From Nymphalis io (lineage: Eukaryota > Arthropoda > Insecta > Lepidoptera > Nymphalidae), in the NCBI RefSeq assembly GCF_905147045.1, contig NC_065894.1, forward strand, positions 13,429,501-13,493,500: a stretch of 64,000 bases of DNA, read 5' to 3'. The notes below the pieces were generated by a model. That model saw nothing but the letters and a program-made list of their open reading frames with translations. It was not told the DNA's origin and did not search any database. Below are positions 12,990 to 23,473 of the stretch, piece by piece. How positions within the stretch are numbered: the first letter of the stretch is position 1; each line of letters begins with the position of its first letter. The position numbers and the translations under genes are program-made.

Positions 12990-13553
12990 ATGGCTGCGAA
13001 CGGGTCGGCGGCCGCGGAACCGCGGCTCTGCCACGTGCGGAAGGTGCCTAATTTCGATGGGTATGGATTCAATTTACACGCCGAGAAAGGCAAGCCTGGA
13101 CAGTACATCGGCAAAGTTGACGACGGTTCCCCGGCGGAGGCAGCCGGCTTGCGTCGCGGTGATCGCATTTTAGAAGTCAACGGGCAGAGCATCAGCGGAG
13201 AAACTCATAAGCAAGTAGTGGCGCGTATCAAGCAACGACCTGATGATGCGGAATTACTTGTAGTAGCTCCGGCACCGGGTGAGCCCGTTCCTGATCTGGA
13301 TGCTCCCGAGCGACCGGCTTCGGCAGGATCAGTATCCGCGCAGTCAGCAAATGCTTCTTCGCCAGCGAGTACAAACGATTCTTCGCCAGTTACTGACCGT
13401 AACGAGTCGCCCTCGTCAGAGCCTCCACCACGCCTTAATCTTCAAATGACAGCCGCTGAGATGCGCGCACAGCTTGCTGCGAAAAAAAATGTTGATCCAA
13501 AGAAGGTGCCAATGGATCTAAAGTCGAAGTTTGACATCGTAAAGAAACTATGA
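12990..13553 (+). CDS. NHERF/Sip1-like single-PDZ scaffold protein (retrocopy, intact ORF)
   Basis: 187 codons with no frame break. Residues about 12-93 form one PDZ domain with the carboxylate-binding loop GYGF (24-27), the AGLRRGDRILEVNG segment (52-65) and THKQVVARI. Then comes a Ser/Pro/Ala-rich linker (about 95-150). The C-terminus PMDLKSKFDIVKKL (174-187) resembles the ezrin/moesin-binding tail of NHERF proteins. By family knowledge, such proteins tether membrane transporters and receptors to ERM proteins and actin at the apical cortex; Drosophila Sip1 is the fly orthologue. The start is the first ATG after a GC-rich leader. The ORF is much richer in GC than its surroundings, as expected of a transplanted coding sequence. 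Whether it is transcribed cannot be seen. An intronless native gene is the alternative, but the target-site duplication argues against it. Confidence 0.8.
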   Translation: MAANGSAAAEPRLCHVRKVPNFDGYGFNLHAEKGKPGQYIGKVDDGSPAEAAGLRRGDRILEVNGQSISGETHKQVVARIKQRPDDAELLVVAPAPGEPVPDLDAPERPASAGSVSAQSANASSPASTNDSSPVTDRNESPSSEPPPRLNLQMTAAEMRAQLAAKKNVDPKKVPMDLKSKFDIVKKL

Positions 13554-14672
13554 GGTGCTAGGAGCGGTAGTGTGCGTACGAGGGTGTAGTGCGTGTCGTA
13601 GGCTGCGTATGCGGCGTTGCTACATGTCGTACAGTGCTGAGTGCTGTGTGGCTGTGTGCGTGGGTCACACCGGCGGCGACGGGCGCAGCGCCCCCTTGGC
13701 CGCGCGGCAGGTGCGGACGAGGCGGCGCGGGGCGCTCTCCTCTTGCCTCGCCCCGAGTTGTTATCGCTGTACGGTGACATCAGTGCTCGTCGAAATCACG
13801 TTTGATTTGCGATCTTATTCACTAGTACAATAATTTTAATAGTTTTAATGCGCCGCTGCTTCACCCGACAGAATGTAACATATCGTGCCTTTCATTTATT
13901 GCCATTGAATGTTGTACATAGTACATACTACTGATCGTTGTTAAGGAATTCTATTGAAATTTAATATTATTTTAATTATATTTTAAGAGGAAAATCGATT
14001 TTTATGAAATGGTTACCTAAATGTGTAGTTAGATTTAGAAATACTAAGTGCAATTATTGTTGAGTGATCAATAAAGGATGTTTAAAACGATGTCATGTTA
14101 CCTACCGACGGGAGCGCAAGGCTGCGGCTGCGTGTCCTTCGGTCTGTTCCCGTCTGCTACGCGAACCTCACGCGAACCTCACGCGAATCGTGTACCTGCT
14201 CCGACACATTGCTCGTATCTATGTGTATACAATTAAGATTACTGCACGCCTCATGTCCTTCTCTTTCTATCTTTCTCATGCATTCAAATATATTGTTACG
14301 TAGCACCTCAGAAACTTAAATTATATTATTTGTCATTTATTAGAGAAGAATAATGTGTTCCAATAAATTGTGATTGGTTTTCAAGTATTAGAAGTAATCT
14401 TTCAGTTATCTATAAAGTACAAATCTATATTTTAAAATTTTGCTGTTTCTGCTATTCATATGTAAAGTTTTAAACAATCGAATCATTAGCAATCATGTAA
14501 TATTTGTTTGAATCAGGAAATAACATCAAACCGATCTAGTTTTGATTAAACTCTTTATAATATTTGTATGATTGAAAAACTAATGTAAAATAATAAAATT
14601 ACTGAAAGCTATGGACAGTAACTAAGGTTACTGCTACTTAGTACACAATCTATTTAAATGTTTAAATATGAA

Positions 14673-14678
14673 AATAAA
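14673..14678 (+). terminator. Poly(A) signal AATAAA of the retrocopy
   Basis: The last canonical signal before the insertion edge at 14696. Earlier possible signals in the same 3' UTR are near 14070 and 14361. Confidence 0.6.
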
Positions 14679-14696
14679 ATCTGATAAATAAATCTG

Positions 14697-15478
14697 ATTA
14701 TTGTTTGTCATATAGTTCCATCTAGTTCCTGAATCACTGATTAAACTTATTTTATAATAATATATGTATAATAAAAATAATTTGTCGTTCAATAGGCGAC
14801 GAATGAGCGTAAAGTATTTAGTCAGATTGCTCATCAAAAAACATATATACATAATAATAATAAATCACTGAACTGATTTTGATGAAATTTTGTATGAAGC
14901 AACCTTGAAACTTATGGGCTTTTTATACCTAACACTGCCCCTTACCCCTATCGCGACTGGCAGACAGGGCCCCTTGTTATTTCGTATTTATAATATTAGT
15001 ATAAATAAATTAGCAATTGAAATGATCTTGTGGAAATTTGTTTTTTTTTTTTAATTTGATCAAGTACAAGGATTAAATAGTAGCTGGCTATATATTTTTT
15101 TTCAATATTAGTAAAGTCTAAGCATCGAAGCGAAGCGTCCAAGCAGAGAAATAATGTATTATGCTAACGCTACACGATTCGAAGCGTAAATAAGGGTTGT
15201 GAGGGTGGCATGAGTCAGCGCTGACCGCTGATGAAGATCTCATTCACACCTCGGCTTTGTGCATATTGTCGCACGTTGCTTGCACATTCGGGATTACTAC
15301 ACCGAACTCCGAACACTGCTTTACCGGACAATGACTCGGCTATTTCATGCAAATTTTTGTATAACTGCTCCTTTGAAATGTTGTCTTGTATTAAAATAGT
15401 ACAAAAACTTGTGATTGAAAGTCAAACACATTAAACTATAATATCTGTTATTTTAAATGGCATGAAGTAAATAATAAA
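14697..15478 (+). repeat. Composite repeat block H, copy 2, right part
   Basis: Resumes exactly where the left part stopped (ATTATTGTTTGT is the duplicated target) and continues past the end of H1 into a tail shared with the inverted-repeat arms (42310-42640 and 49610-49945). That tail carries an open frame on the minus strand (about 15226-15434), described under the copy at 42396-42602. Confidence 0.8.
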
Positions 15479-15821
15479 GCAAAACCATTTCAAAACAAAA
15501 TAAATTTAACTTCTGAATATGTTTCGGGTTCCTGGAATATTTTTAATTTGCAAAAAATAACATCTATTTTAAAAATAACAAAACAATCTATAATAATTAT
15601 TTGTTGTTCTGACTAGGTAACTAGGGAAAAAAAATCTTGACTTTATATATGTACATATAATAAAACTGCAACGGCGATATATATACGTTAAATTTATACA
15701 TTACAATGTCATTAAAACCGAGCCGTTAAATTGCAAGAAATATTAAATACAGTAACAACTTATAAATGCCCCACTGCTGGGTTAAGGCCTCCTCTCCCTT
15801 TTTGAGGAGGAGGTTTGGAGC

Positions 15822-16657
15822 TTAAAAAACTTTAGTATTTTTCAAAACCGATAATTTGTTAGTATTATGAAACTTGTTAAAGCCCGTTATCGATAAAGCG
15901 GCAAGTAACATCAACAAATATATTATAACCAGGAAAAGTTTATCAATATCCAAACAAACAACAGTTGATTTAACCGTATCTATAAAAATGTATACAAATC
16001 CAAAATAGTTGTTTAACGGACCACACTTGATGTTCCCGCTGCATCGAATCGTACAACACCTTGGACTTGTCAATCATACCTTTCAAGAACCGCTATAAAG
16101 TACACAACGCCCCACGAGACCATGTGAACATTTAATCACAGCCCACACAATTGATGCAATTGCGAGAACGCCTTCAAAACCTTGATTTTAACAATATATT
16201 CGCGGTTAACAGTACACATTTAGCCTTTTCGTCATGCATATTTTCGATATCCTTATGTCTTTGTGTTAGAGTTCAAATTACAGTTAAATATCTAGGCTAC
16301 ATGACGATGGAAGATAATCCGAAACAGAGGGTTTTGCACCTGCTGTTTTATGAGATAAGAATATTGACTACGTGCGAAAAAAATATGAAAAAGATGTCAG
16401 CTATGTATTTTAAACAATACTCCTATTTGGATATGCTGTTTATTTATTTTTTAATGTGCAAGTTTTCAATTTATATCAGTTTTATTATATAGCAATAGCT
16501 TTTCCCCCTAATTCAGTTCGCATAGCAAATATGTTCCTGTAAATTATATACTTAAGACCTTAACCAAATCTAAGACTACCTCGATTTCTTCGTGACAGAA
16601 ATAAGCCAACAGACAGAGCTACTTTCGCATTTATAATATTAGTACATATCATGAATC
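15822..16657. other. Interval upstream of mRpS12 copy 1
   Basis: Present only in M1. A plus-strand frame at 16151-16492 is open for 113 codons and hydrophobic, but I cannot assign it. At about 16600-16646 there is a TE tail (ACAGACAGAGCTAC... ending ATTTATAATATTAGTA), which abuts the possible mRpS12 start. Confidence 0.4.
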
Positions 16658-16688
16658 ATGGTATTTTATTCTATAAACTTTTATTCAG

Positions 16689-16873
16689 CTACACCCACAC
16701 AATCTATAATCCGTCGAGTGGCACCCACAACAGACTTCCTAACCGGCTCTAATCTCCAAGCAACATCAGTGTTGTCGAGAACGATGGCATCCCTCGCGCA
16801 GATGCACAAAACGGGTCCACATATCAAAAAGAGAAAATCAAGAAATCCGCTCAATGGAAATCCTTTCGCCAAG
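16689..16873 (+). CDS. mRpS12: Mitochondrial ribosomal protein S12, 5' coding exon (copy 1)
   Basis: Encodes the N-terminal part including MASLAQMHKTGPHIKKRKSR and GNPFAK, and ends at a proper donor AAG|GTATGC in phase 0. The left edge is uncertain: a good acceptor TTTTATTCAG ends at 16688, so an upstream exon may supply the start. If translation begins at the ATG at 16658 instead, that ATG lies 12 nt after a TE tail, which makes it suspect. MASLAQMH matches the place where S12 homology begins in animals, preceded by a mitochondrial targeting region. S12 sits in the decoding centre of the small mitoribosomal subunit. The gene is tko in Drosophila. Confidence 0.85.
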
Positions 16874-17896
16874 GTATGCTGACTATTTTACATACTTCTA
16901 TTCTTTCATATCCGGTTACTATATTTAAAAAAAAAAACTATTAGTTTTGCCTTATGCATGAATAAAAAACATTTAAAAAATAACGTTCCGTAAGTATTGA
17001 AGTCATATCAATTATCGGTTACAGATGTAAAAAAATAATTCGTTAAATATAGAAACCGGGCTATAACAAACTCACTGGTGTTTTACTAATATTGTCCCTT
17101 CAGAAACACTCTCCATACTAAACTAACATTAAACAAAATTGGAAAAAAATAATTCTATAAAATGCGTGTATTAGGTTTTTTTAAATTATTAATTTACAAT
17201 TTTCAGTTAAATGTCATTATTAATATGGTCAGGCGCGCTTGTGTGAATACCACTCATTAGTTTACCGCCTCATATCAATAATTTGTATCGTTGTGTGTGT
17301 ATATCGTTTATCGTTTGTTTTGTAGAGTTAAGAAGCTAGGTAAGGAACAGGCAAATAGGACATTACATCTTAGATTCCAGTCTGCGATACAAATATAAAA
17401 TTAAAAAAAAAATTTTGAAACACCACTCTCAACTTTAGGATGTAATTGTAACATATGAACAAGGGATGCCAAAACTTACTGCTATGAACAGCGCATTAGA
17501 AATATGCATAAAAGACAATGTGCACAAATATCTCTTATATTATGAAGGTTTTTATTTACCCATACGGAATATTAAGATATATATTTTTACATAGTCTCCT
17601 AACAATGTGTTTTACAAAACCTCGATTATTTAGCTAAATCGAGTAAATCTGTACCAAGCATATAAGCATCACTGAATATTCGTGTGTTTAATTTGTGTTT
17701 TTAATACAGTGCTTTACTTTGAAGTAAAATAACGTGAAAAACCTACAAGTGTATGTGTGTGTGTATTCACGAACAGTCGACGGAGCAACTTGATGAATTA
17801 AGCTCCAAACCTTCTCATTAAAGCATAACCCAGAACCCCTGTTATGTTTCCCTAAGCAGGCTCTTACTTTTAGTTAAATAAGGAACATAATTTCAG

Positions 17897-18060
17897 GGTG
17901 TGATACTAAAAACCTTGATCAGAAAACCCAAGAAGCCGAACTCCGCTAACCGTAAATGCGTGCTCGTGCGTCTCTCCAGCGGGCGAGAGATGATCGCCTA
18001 CGTGCCGGGCATCGGACACAACCTGCAGGAACACAATATCGTGCTCGTTAGAGTCGGCAG
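17897..18060 (+). CDS. mRpS12: Mitochondrial ribosomal protein S12, exon 2 (copy 1)
   Basis: 164 nt between an acceptor (ATTTCAG) and donor (GGCAG|GTGAGTG), starting in phase 0 and ending after two bases of an Arg codon. It encodes GVILKTLIRKPKKPNSANRK, with the S12 family signature KKPNSANRK, and PGIGHNLQEHNIVLVRVG, the two conserved decoding-centre loops. By eye it is identical to exon 2 of copy 2 (54215-54378). No last exon follows in this copy: the equivalent region has a deletion of about 188 bp near 18346, although the downstream AATAAA survives. On its own this copy would read into the intron and give a protein without its C-terminal 27 residues. Confidence 0.9.
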
Positions 18061-18733
18061 GTGAGTGATGTGGTTCATCATGACAAATGGAGCAGTCGCC
18101 ATAATACTGCAGCACATCTTGACTATAAATATACTTAGCTATAGATCTTTTTACAATTACAAAGGTGAGTGAGCCAGTGTAAATGCAGGCAAAAGATATA
18201 TATCTCTGTCCCCATTATTGGTGCGTTGACGATGTAAGGAATAGTTAATATTTTCAAAATTCATGGGCGATGGTGACTACTTATCAACCTTGTGATTAGT
18301 TTTATAAGCGATCCATTAAACTAACCAAAAACCAAATGGATTAATATAGCGAAATAAATCTAGTTTAAGTACAGGAATTAGTTTTATTTTTAGATTTCTT
18401 AACCTAAAAATAACTTCAATTAAGAAGCTAATATAACACTAATGTTCGCGCGGTGGATTATTGAAAATTTGAGTAGTACATATATGAATTTTCAAGTTTT
18501 GTACTGTTATTTTTTCACTCTTATTTCTATTTATTTATTGATATCATTCCGTGTGCATCTTAATAGCTAATAAACATAACACAAATCGTTTGATGAACAG
18601 AGGCAAAAAATATATTGAACGGTTTCGTATTTGCCTTTAAACATTTTATATTGATTATCTACAAATTAAAAATACACTAAACCCATTTAAAGTAAATATA
18701 AAAGTAAATTATGTATATCTATCGATCATCTTT

Positions 18734-19028
18734 ACTGGTGGTAGGGCTTTGTGCAAGCTCGTCTGGGTAGGTACCACCCACTCATCAGATATTCTACCGC
18801 AAAACAGCAATACTTGATATTGTTGTGTTCCGGTTTGAAGGGTGAGTGAGCCAGTGTAATTACAGGCACAAGGGACATAAAATCTTAGTTCCCAAGGTTG
18901 GTGGCGCATTGGATATGTAAGCGATGGTTGACATTTCTTACAATGCCAATGTCTAAGAGCGTTGGTGACCACTTACCATCAGGTGGCCCATATGCTCGTC
19001 CGCCTTCCTATTCTATAAAAAAAAAAAA
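18734..19028 (+). mobile_element. S3 SINE-like insertion with target-site duplication
   Basis: Absent from the matching place in M2 (CGATCATCTTTGAATAC). The insertion is flanked by ATCTTT at 18728-18733 and 19029-19034 and ends in an A run, so it moved by retroposition after M was duplicated. It is the cleanest example of the S3 family here. Confidence 0.85.
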
Positions 19029-19508
19029 ATCTTTGAATACACAATAAACACTCATTCTGAACCCGATTGATCGGAAAGAAGCAAAAAGCGGCGCTTGCGC
19101 AAGCCGCACCCATTCTATTGTAACTTAATGGTATGTACTTAACTTTTTATTCAATGGGGACTTGAATGGGGTTAAGCTCGGTAGTCCACCTTATCTTTAT
19201 GATACAAGATAGAAAAATCTATTGAAGATATTTGACTCGATATAGATATAGATATTGTTAGTGTAAACTTCAAATTGATTATAACTTTCTATGATTTTGT
19301 AACAAAACTAAAAGGTTTTAAATAATTAAAAGGTCAATTTATGTTTGGTCATTTATTAAATTTATTTCAACTTACAATTCTTTAGAGAATAATATTCTGC
19401 AAGTATACTATTTATAAGATTGCACAAACATCATTGCACAAACACCTTAGAGTTTAGAACTTCTAGTTCAAAATAAAAAAAATTAAACACTATTATAATT
19501 CTAAATCT

Positions 19509-20358
19509 CTAAAGGAACGTCTGGTCACACACTATACACCTATTCGAAGACAGCAGACGTATGATCTTAGACAGGTCTTTTTTCAAATAAGTGACCTTGA
19601 GTGAATTGTGGATCTCTCGTAGTTTTCTCCTGTCACGGCTCTGCTTTGCAGCAAAATTATTCCTCTCTCTCTGTTTTCTATAAAAATCGTCGGCGTTCTG
19701 ATTAGTTTGCACGGCACGACGCATTCTCGGATTATTACCGAGCAACGACCCTCCGTTCTTTTCGGCCATCGCTCTGAGGGCTTCCCTCTCGAACGCAAGG
19801 TAGTCCGGATCGTCTGATAGAGCGTCTACATCTGTCATATAACTTGGACGCTTTTTTTTTTCGTCTGATACCGGAGACTTGGGTGGCGAAAATACGCACG
19901 TACTCCTTGAGACACTCATCGATTGCGACATATTTGTACTCGAAGACGCAGGCGCTGGTTCAACAACGGGCACGTACATGGGCTGGACATACCCGATGTA
20001 TGGGTACGGTTCAACACTGTGTTGCACTGTGCTTATACACGGATACGGTGGAAGCTCCGTTGGACGCTTTTTTTTTGTCTGATCCCGGAGACTTGGGTGG
20101 CGATATCAAGCACGTACTTATATAATTATTAGTCGATTGCTGCAACCCGGAACTCGAAGGCCCAGGCGATGGTTCAACAACGGGCACGTACATGGGCTGG
20201 ACATACCCGATGTATGGGTACGGTTCAACACTGTATTGCACTGTGCTTATACACGGATGCGGTGGAAGCTCCGTATTTGTTTGCGATGTCGTTTCACGTG
20301 TACTATTTACAGATAGATCTAATGGTGAGTCCTCAGCGTATGGTGTCCAGAGAGCCAT
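19509..20358 (-). pseudogene. Giant-like bZIP gene A, frameshifted
   Basis: The minus-strand start MALWTPYAEDSPLDLSVN carries PLDLS, a match to the PxDLS motif that recruits the corepressor CtBP. Two 72-codon repeat units follow (ELPPHPCISTV...SPPKSPGSD), then an acidic segment (DALSDDPDYLAF) and a basic region RNNFAAKQSRDRR with a short, poor zipper. The frame breaks in the lysine-coding A run at the end of the first unit: 9 bases at 20068-20076 where gene B has 11, so the start and the bZIP are in different frames. A homopolymer read error is possible. No introns are visible. The sister in M2 (55716-56351) is intact with one unit. Confidence 0.8.
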
Positions 20359-20431
20359 GATTACTTTAGTTAGTACGGTTAGTAGTTACGGTTGACTGCG
20401 AGTAACTAATGATGTTGTTGGTCGCCCCGGT

Positions 20432-20439
20432 CTTTTATT
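20432..20439 (-). promoter_or_regulatory. Candidate TATA-like box of bZIP gene A
   Basis: AATAAAAG on the minus strand, about 75 nt before the ATG at 20358, with a GCAGTC initiator-like sequence about 40 nt downstream of it. The same arrangement is conserved before gene D (56425-56432). This is a prediction from motif and spacing only. Confidence 0.35.
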
Positions 20440-21027
20440 CTCGGGGGTGTGGTTTAATTGTGCAGGGCACCCCCACCCCACTGCACGGGTTACTTCCGCT
20501 ACCTGAACCAACGGGATACATCGGAAGAACAATGGGGTGACTTTCGGTCTATTATGAAGAGTTGCGTAGATTTTGCTCTTGCTATTAATTTGCTACTCAA
20601 GCTTGCTTGTTTTTGACACAATAGATAGAAAAATGTGAAGGTTGATTACAATGATATCATGATGTCACAATTTTCTGATACAATATCGCGAAATGTTTTC
20701 AAATAATTTCTTCATTTTATTGTATGTACGATGCTCTACGTGTTCTTTGGTTTCATACTGATATTAATTTAAGTAATTTATTATAACCATTGCAGAAAAA
20801 ATTGTTGGAGAATATGATTTTAGTTGTAACATTCGGTCAAATAGAAGTTAAACCATTCGTGAATAATGAAAGATAATTCGAACGATTCATAAATGTTATT
20901 CATGCAAGAACAGGAAGCAAATGACACCGTATGGCTCCTCTCCGGATGTAACTGTATTTAATTTTATATATATTAAGTTTTAGCCGACAACGCAGTCACG
21001 GAAAATTATGTACAACCTTGTAATACT

Positions 21028-22140
21028 CCAAGTATACTATTTATAAGATTGCACAAACATCATTGCACAAACACCTTAGAGTTTAGAACTTATAGTTCAA
21101 AATAAAAAAAATTAAACACTATTATAATTCTAAATCTCTAAAGGAACGTCTGGTCACACACTATACACCTATTCGAAGACAGCAGACGTATGATCTTAGA
21201 CAGGTATTTTTTCAAATAAGTGACCTTGAGTGAATTGTGGATCTCTCGTAGTTTTCTCCTGTCACGGCTCTGCTTTGCAGCAAAATTATTCCTCTCTCTC
21301 TGTTTTCTATAAAAATCGTCGGCGTTCTGATTAGTTTGCACGGCACGACGCATTCTCGGATTATTACCGAGCAACGACCCTCCTTTCTTTTCGGCCATTG
21401 CTCTGAGGGCTTCCCTCTCGAACGCAAGGTAGTCCGGATCGTCTGACCGAGCGTCTACATCTATCATATAACTTGGACGCTTTTTTGTTTTTGTCTGATA
21501 CCGGAGACTTGGGTGGCGAAAATACGCACGTACTCCTTGAGACACTCATCGATTGCGACATATTTGTACTCGAAGACGCAGGCGCTGGTTCAACAACGGG
21601 CACGTACATGGGCTGGACATACCCGATGTATGGGTACGGTTCAACACTGTGTTGCACTGTGCTTATACACGGATACGGTGGAAGCTCCGTTGGACGCTTT
21701 TTTTTTTTGTCTGATCCCGGAGACTTGGGTGGCGATATCAAGCACGTACTTATATAATTATTAGTCGATTGCTGCAACCCGGAACTCGAAGGCCCAGGCG
21801 ATGGTTCAACAACGGGCACGTACATGGGCTGGATATACCCGATGTATGGGTACGGTTCAACACTGTGTTGCACTGTGCTTATACACGGATACGGTGGAAG
21901 CTCCGTTGGACGCTTTTTTTTTTTGTCTGATCCCGGAGACTTGGGTGGCGATATCAAGCACGTACTTATATAATTATTAGTCGATTGCTGCAACCCGGAA
22001 CTCGAAGGCCCAGGCGATGGTTCAACAACGGGCACGTACATGGGCTGGATATACCCGATGTATGGGTACGGTTCAACACTGTGTTGCACTGTGCTTATAC
22101 ACGGATGCGGTGGAAGCTCCGTATTTGTTTGCGATGTTGA
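21028..22140 (-). pseudogene. Giant-like bZIP gene B, chimeric and frameshifted
   Basis: A tandem copy of the 3' part of gene A, including its 3' flank (21028-21140 matches about 19398-19511). It carries three repeat units followed by the same bZIP region. The gene A-type N-terminus with the CtBP motif is missing: at 22140 the sequence passes directly into the 3' end of gene C. A second break lies at 21481-21492, where the lysine run has changed (six A, C, five A on the opposite reading) and the bZIP falls out of frame. A frame opening at an ATG at 22152 (MSTLSTSQTNTELPP) reads through the units but not the bZIP. No working repressor is expected. Confidence 0.75.
21689..22120 (-). repeat. Coding tandem repeat, two full 216-bp units
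   Basis: Units 21689-21904 and 21905-22120 are nearly identical; a third, diverged unit follows at about 21484-21688. Each is 72 codons, so gains and losses keep the frame. The repeated peptide has a Tyr/Pro-rich core (EPYPYIGYIQPMYVPVVEP), a Ser-rich stretch and SPPKSPGSD plus lysines. Gene A has two units, gene D one, gene C none. Confidence 0.9.
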
Positions 22141-22702
22141 CAAGGTTGACATACTCGTTCTCTGAGCTTGGGCCTTAATTTCGCAATTCTTTTCTTTAGA
22201 TATGTCACTTGAAACGCGTGACGAACTTCTCTTAACTTACGTCTGTCTCTGCTCTGTTTCGCCGCGTAATTGTTTTTTTCTCTCTGCTTCCTGTACGAGT
22301 CGTCAGCGTCTCGATTCCTCTGGACCGCTCGCCTCATTCTCGGATTATTTCCAAGTAAGCTGCCTCCATTCTTCTCGGCCGTAGCTCGAAATGCATCCTG
22401 CTTGAAAATGCTTGATACTCGGCATCATCAGACAGCGAGTCGACATCTAAGTCCTCTGATTGCGATGTTGAAGGTGCGTTTCTGTAGTTCCAACTCTCGA
22501 CCGGAGATATTTGGGACGGCGGGATGTTGCACTCATAACAATTGTAAGATCTATTTTCATGTTCTAAACTCGGTGGCTCTGATGAATATCTATAGTCAGG
22601 AACCTTGGAACCAGGTGTTGAGGTACTGTCTGGTGAGACTTCCTGTTTAACATTTGTAGTTAAGTCCAAAGGTTCCTCCGCGTAGGGGGTCCACAAAGCC
22701 AT
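22141..22702 (-). pseudogene. Giant-like bZIP gene C, diverged, frameshifted, 3' end lost
   Basis: Starts MALWTPYAEEPLDLTTN, again with a CtBP-type PLDLT motif, then a different middle without the 72-codon repeat, an acidic DVDSLSDDAEYQAF segment and a basic region KNNYAAKQSRDRRKLRE. The frame shifts by two bases after EYQAF (about 22405), before the bZIP. The zipper part (TYLKKRIAKLRPKLRE) runs into the gene B junction near 22140, so the natural C-terminus is gone. More diverged from A, B and D than those are from each other, so it is the older paralogue. Confidence 0.75.
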
Positions 22703-23473
22703 TTTTTAGCATGTGTTGTTTTCTGAACAAATAGTCAGTAAACACTGAATGCAATTTTCTAACGCGTCTGTCTCATTTGTGGGCGTAAAAGGGTGTTGTG
22801 GAAGGGGTAATCCTCTACCTGCGGGACTCGTAACGGGACTGTAGGCGACATAAATATTAAATTTCCCCTTAAACAATAGGATTCTATTACTATTTTGCTG
22901 GGAGTAAGTCAAATATTACAGTTAGGAATGTCCAATGGAATAAAATAAGCAAAGAAATATAATTAGTAATTATTTAAATCAGTTACAGTCTCTTAATGTC
23001 ATATATTTATAGCGGGATCAAAAAAATGTCCTTATGAATTGTTAGCGTTAACAAAGTCGCGTGCGACATGTTTACTTAGTATAAATTACAGCAGCTTTTG
23101 AACTACAGCCGAGAACTTGAGTACATTTTGTTTTTTGAGAACCTTTATTTGCCTTTTATACAATTTTATCTTAATTCGAAACCTTTGTTCTTTGCTCTTG
23201 TATAGACTGAGCGAGTTGTGTTCAATTTATCGCAATGCGGTCGCTGTAAACATTAGTGACATCATCCGAGTTTTCTGCTTAACACGAAACTGACGCAAAA
23301 GCTATCAGTAAATAAATCTTAAACATCACTCCAAGAACAAATTAAACGTTGATATTTGTGAATTGAGTTTATTTTATTTATTTACTGAAATAATTACACC
23401 GTTAAGTTATCACTAAGCACTTAAAATTAACAATTAAAAAATATGTACTTACGAATTTATACGTCTTTAAAAA
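22703..23473. other. Interval upstream of bZIP gene C
   Basis: No coding signal. It should hold the gene C promoter: on the minus strand an initiator-like TTCAGTGT lies about 45 nt before the ATG, but no convincing TATA box is placed for it. Confidence 0.35.

Larger units (their letters stand above)
12944..14696 (+). mobile_element. Processed retrocopy of an NHERF/Sip1-like gene
   Basis: 1753 bp inserted into H2 between two copies of a 12-bp target-site duplication. It starts with a 46-nt 5' leader, has a single-exon ORF, and about 1.14 kb of 3' UTR with several AATAAA signals. The last of these (14673-14678) lies 18 nt before the right edge, the distance expected of a cleavage site. There is essentially no poly(A) tail; the edge reads CTGATAAATAAATCTG, which resembles the ATAA-type tail of the LINE at 35741-39546. 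Together these mark retroposition of an mRNA, probably by a LINE. Confidence 0.85.
15479..20766 (+). repeat. Segmental duplication M, copy 1
   Basis: Direct repeat of 52646-56767, very similar in noncoding as well as coding parts. Relative to copy 2 it has lost about 165 bp near 15750 (between GAAAT direct repeats) and about 188 bp near 18346 carrying the last mRpS12 exon, has kept 15822-16817 including the mRpS12 5' exon, and has gained an S3 insertion (18734-19028). It carries mRpS12 exons on the plus strand and a giant-like bZIP gene on the minus strand, in convergent orientation. Confidence 0.9.

Noticed and set aside
12746..13192. Minus-strand frame of 148 codons crossing the retrocopy edge
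   Set aside because: It is opposite the PDZ coding region and joins unrelated H sequence; a chance frame.
16151..16492. Hydrophobic 113-codon frame upstream of mRpS12, considered as the end of a gustatory receptor
   Set aside because: The pattern around FNNIFAVNSTHLAF is only vaguely receptor-like, upstream frames are broken and the usual C-terminal motif is missing. Not enough to call.
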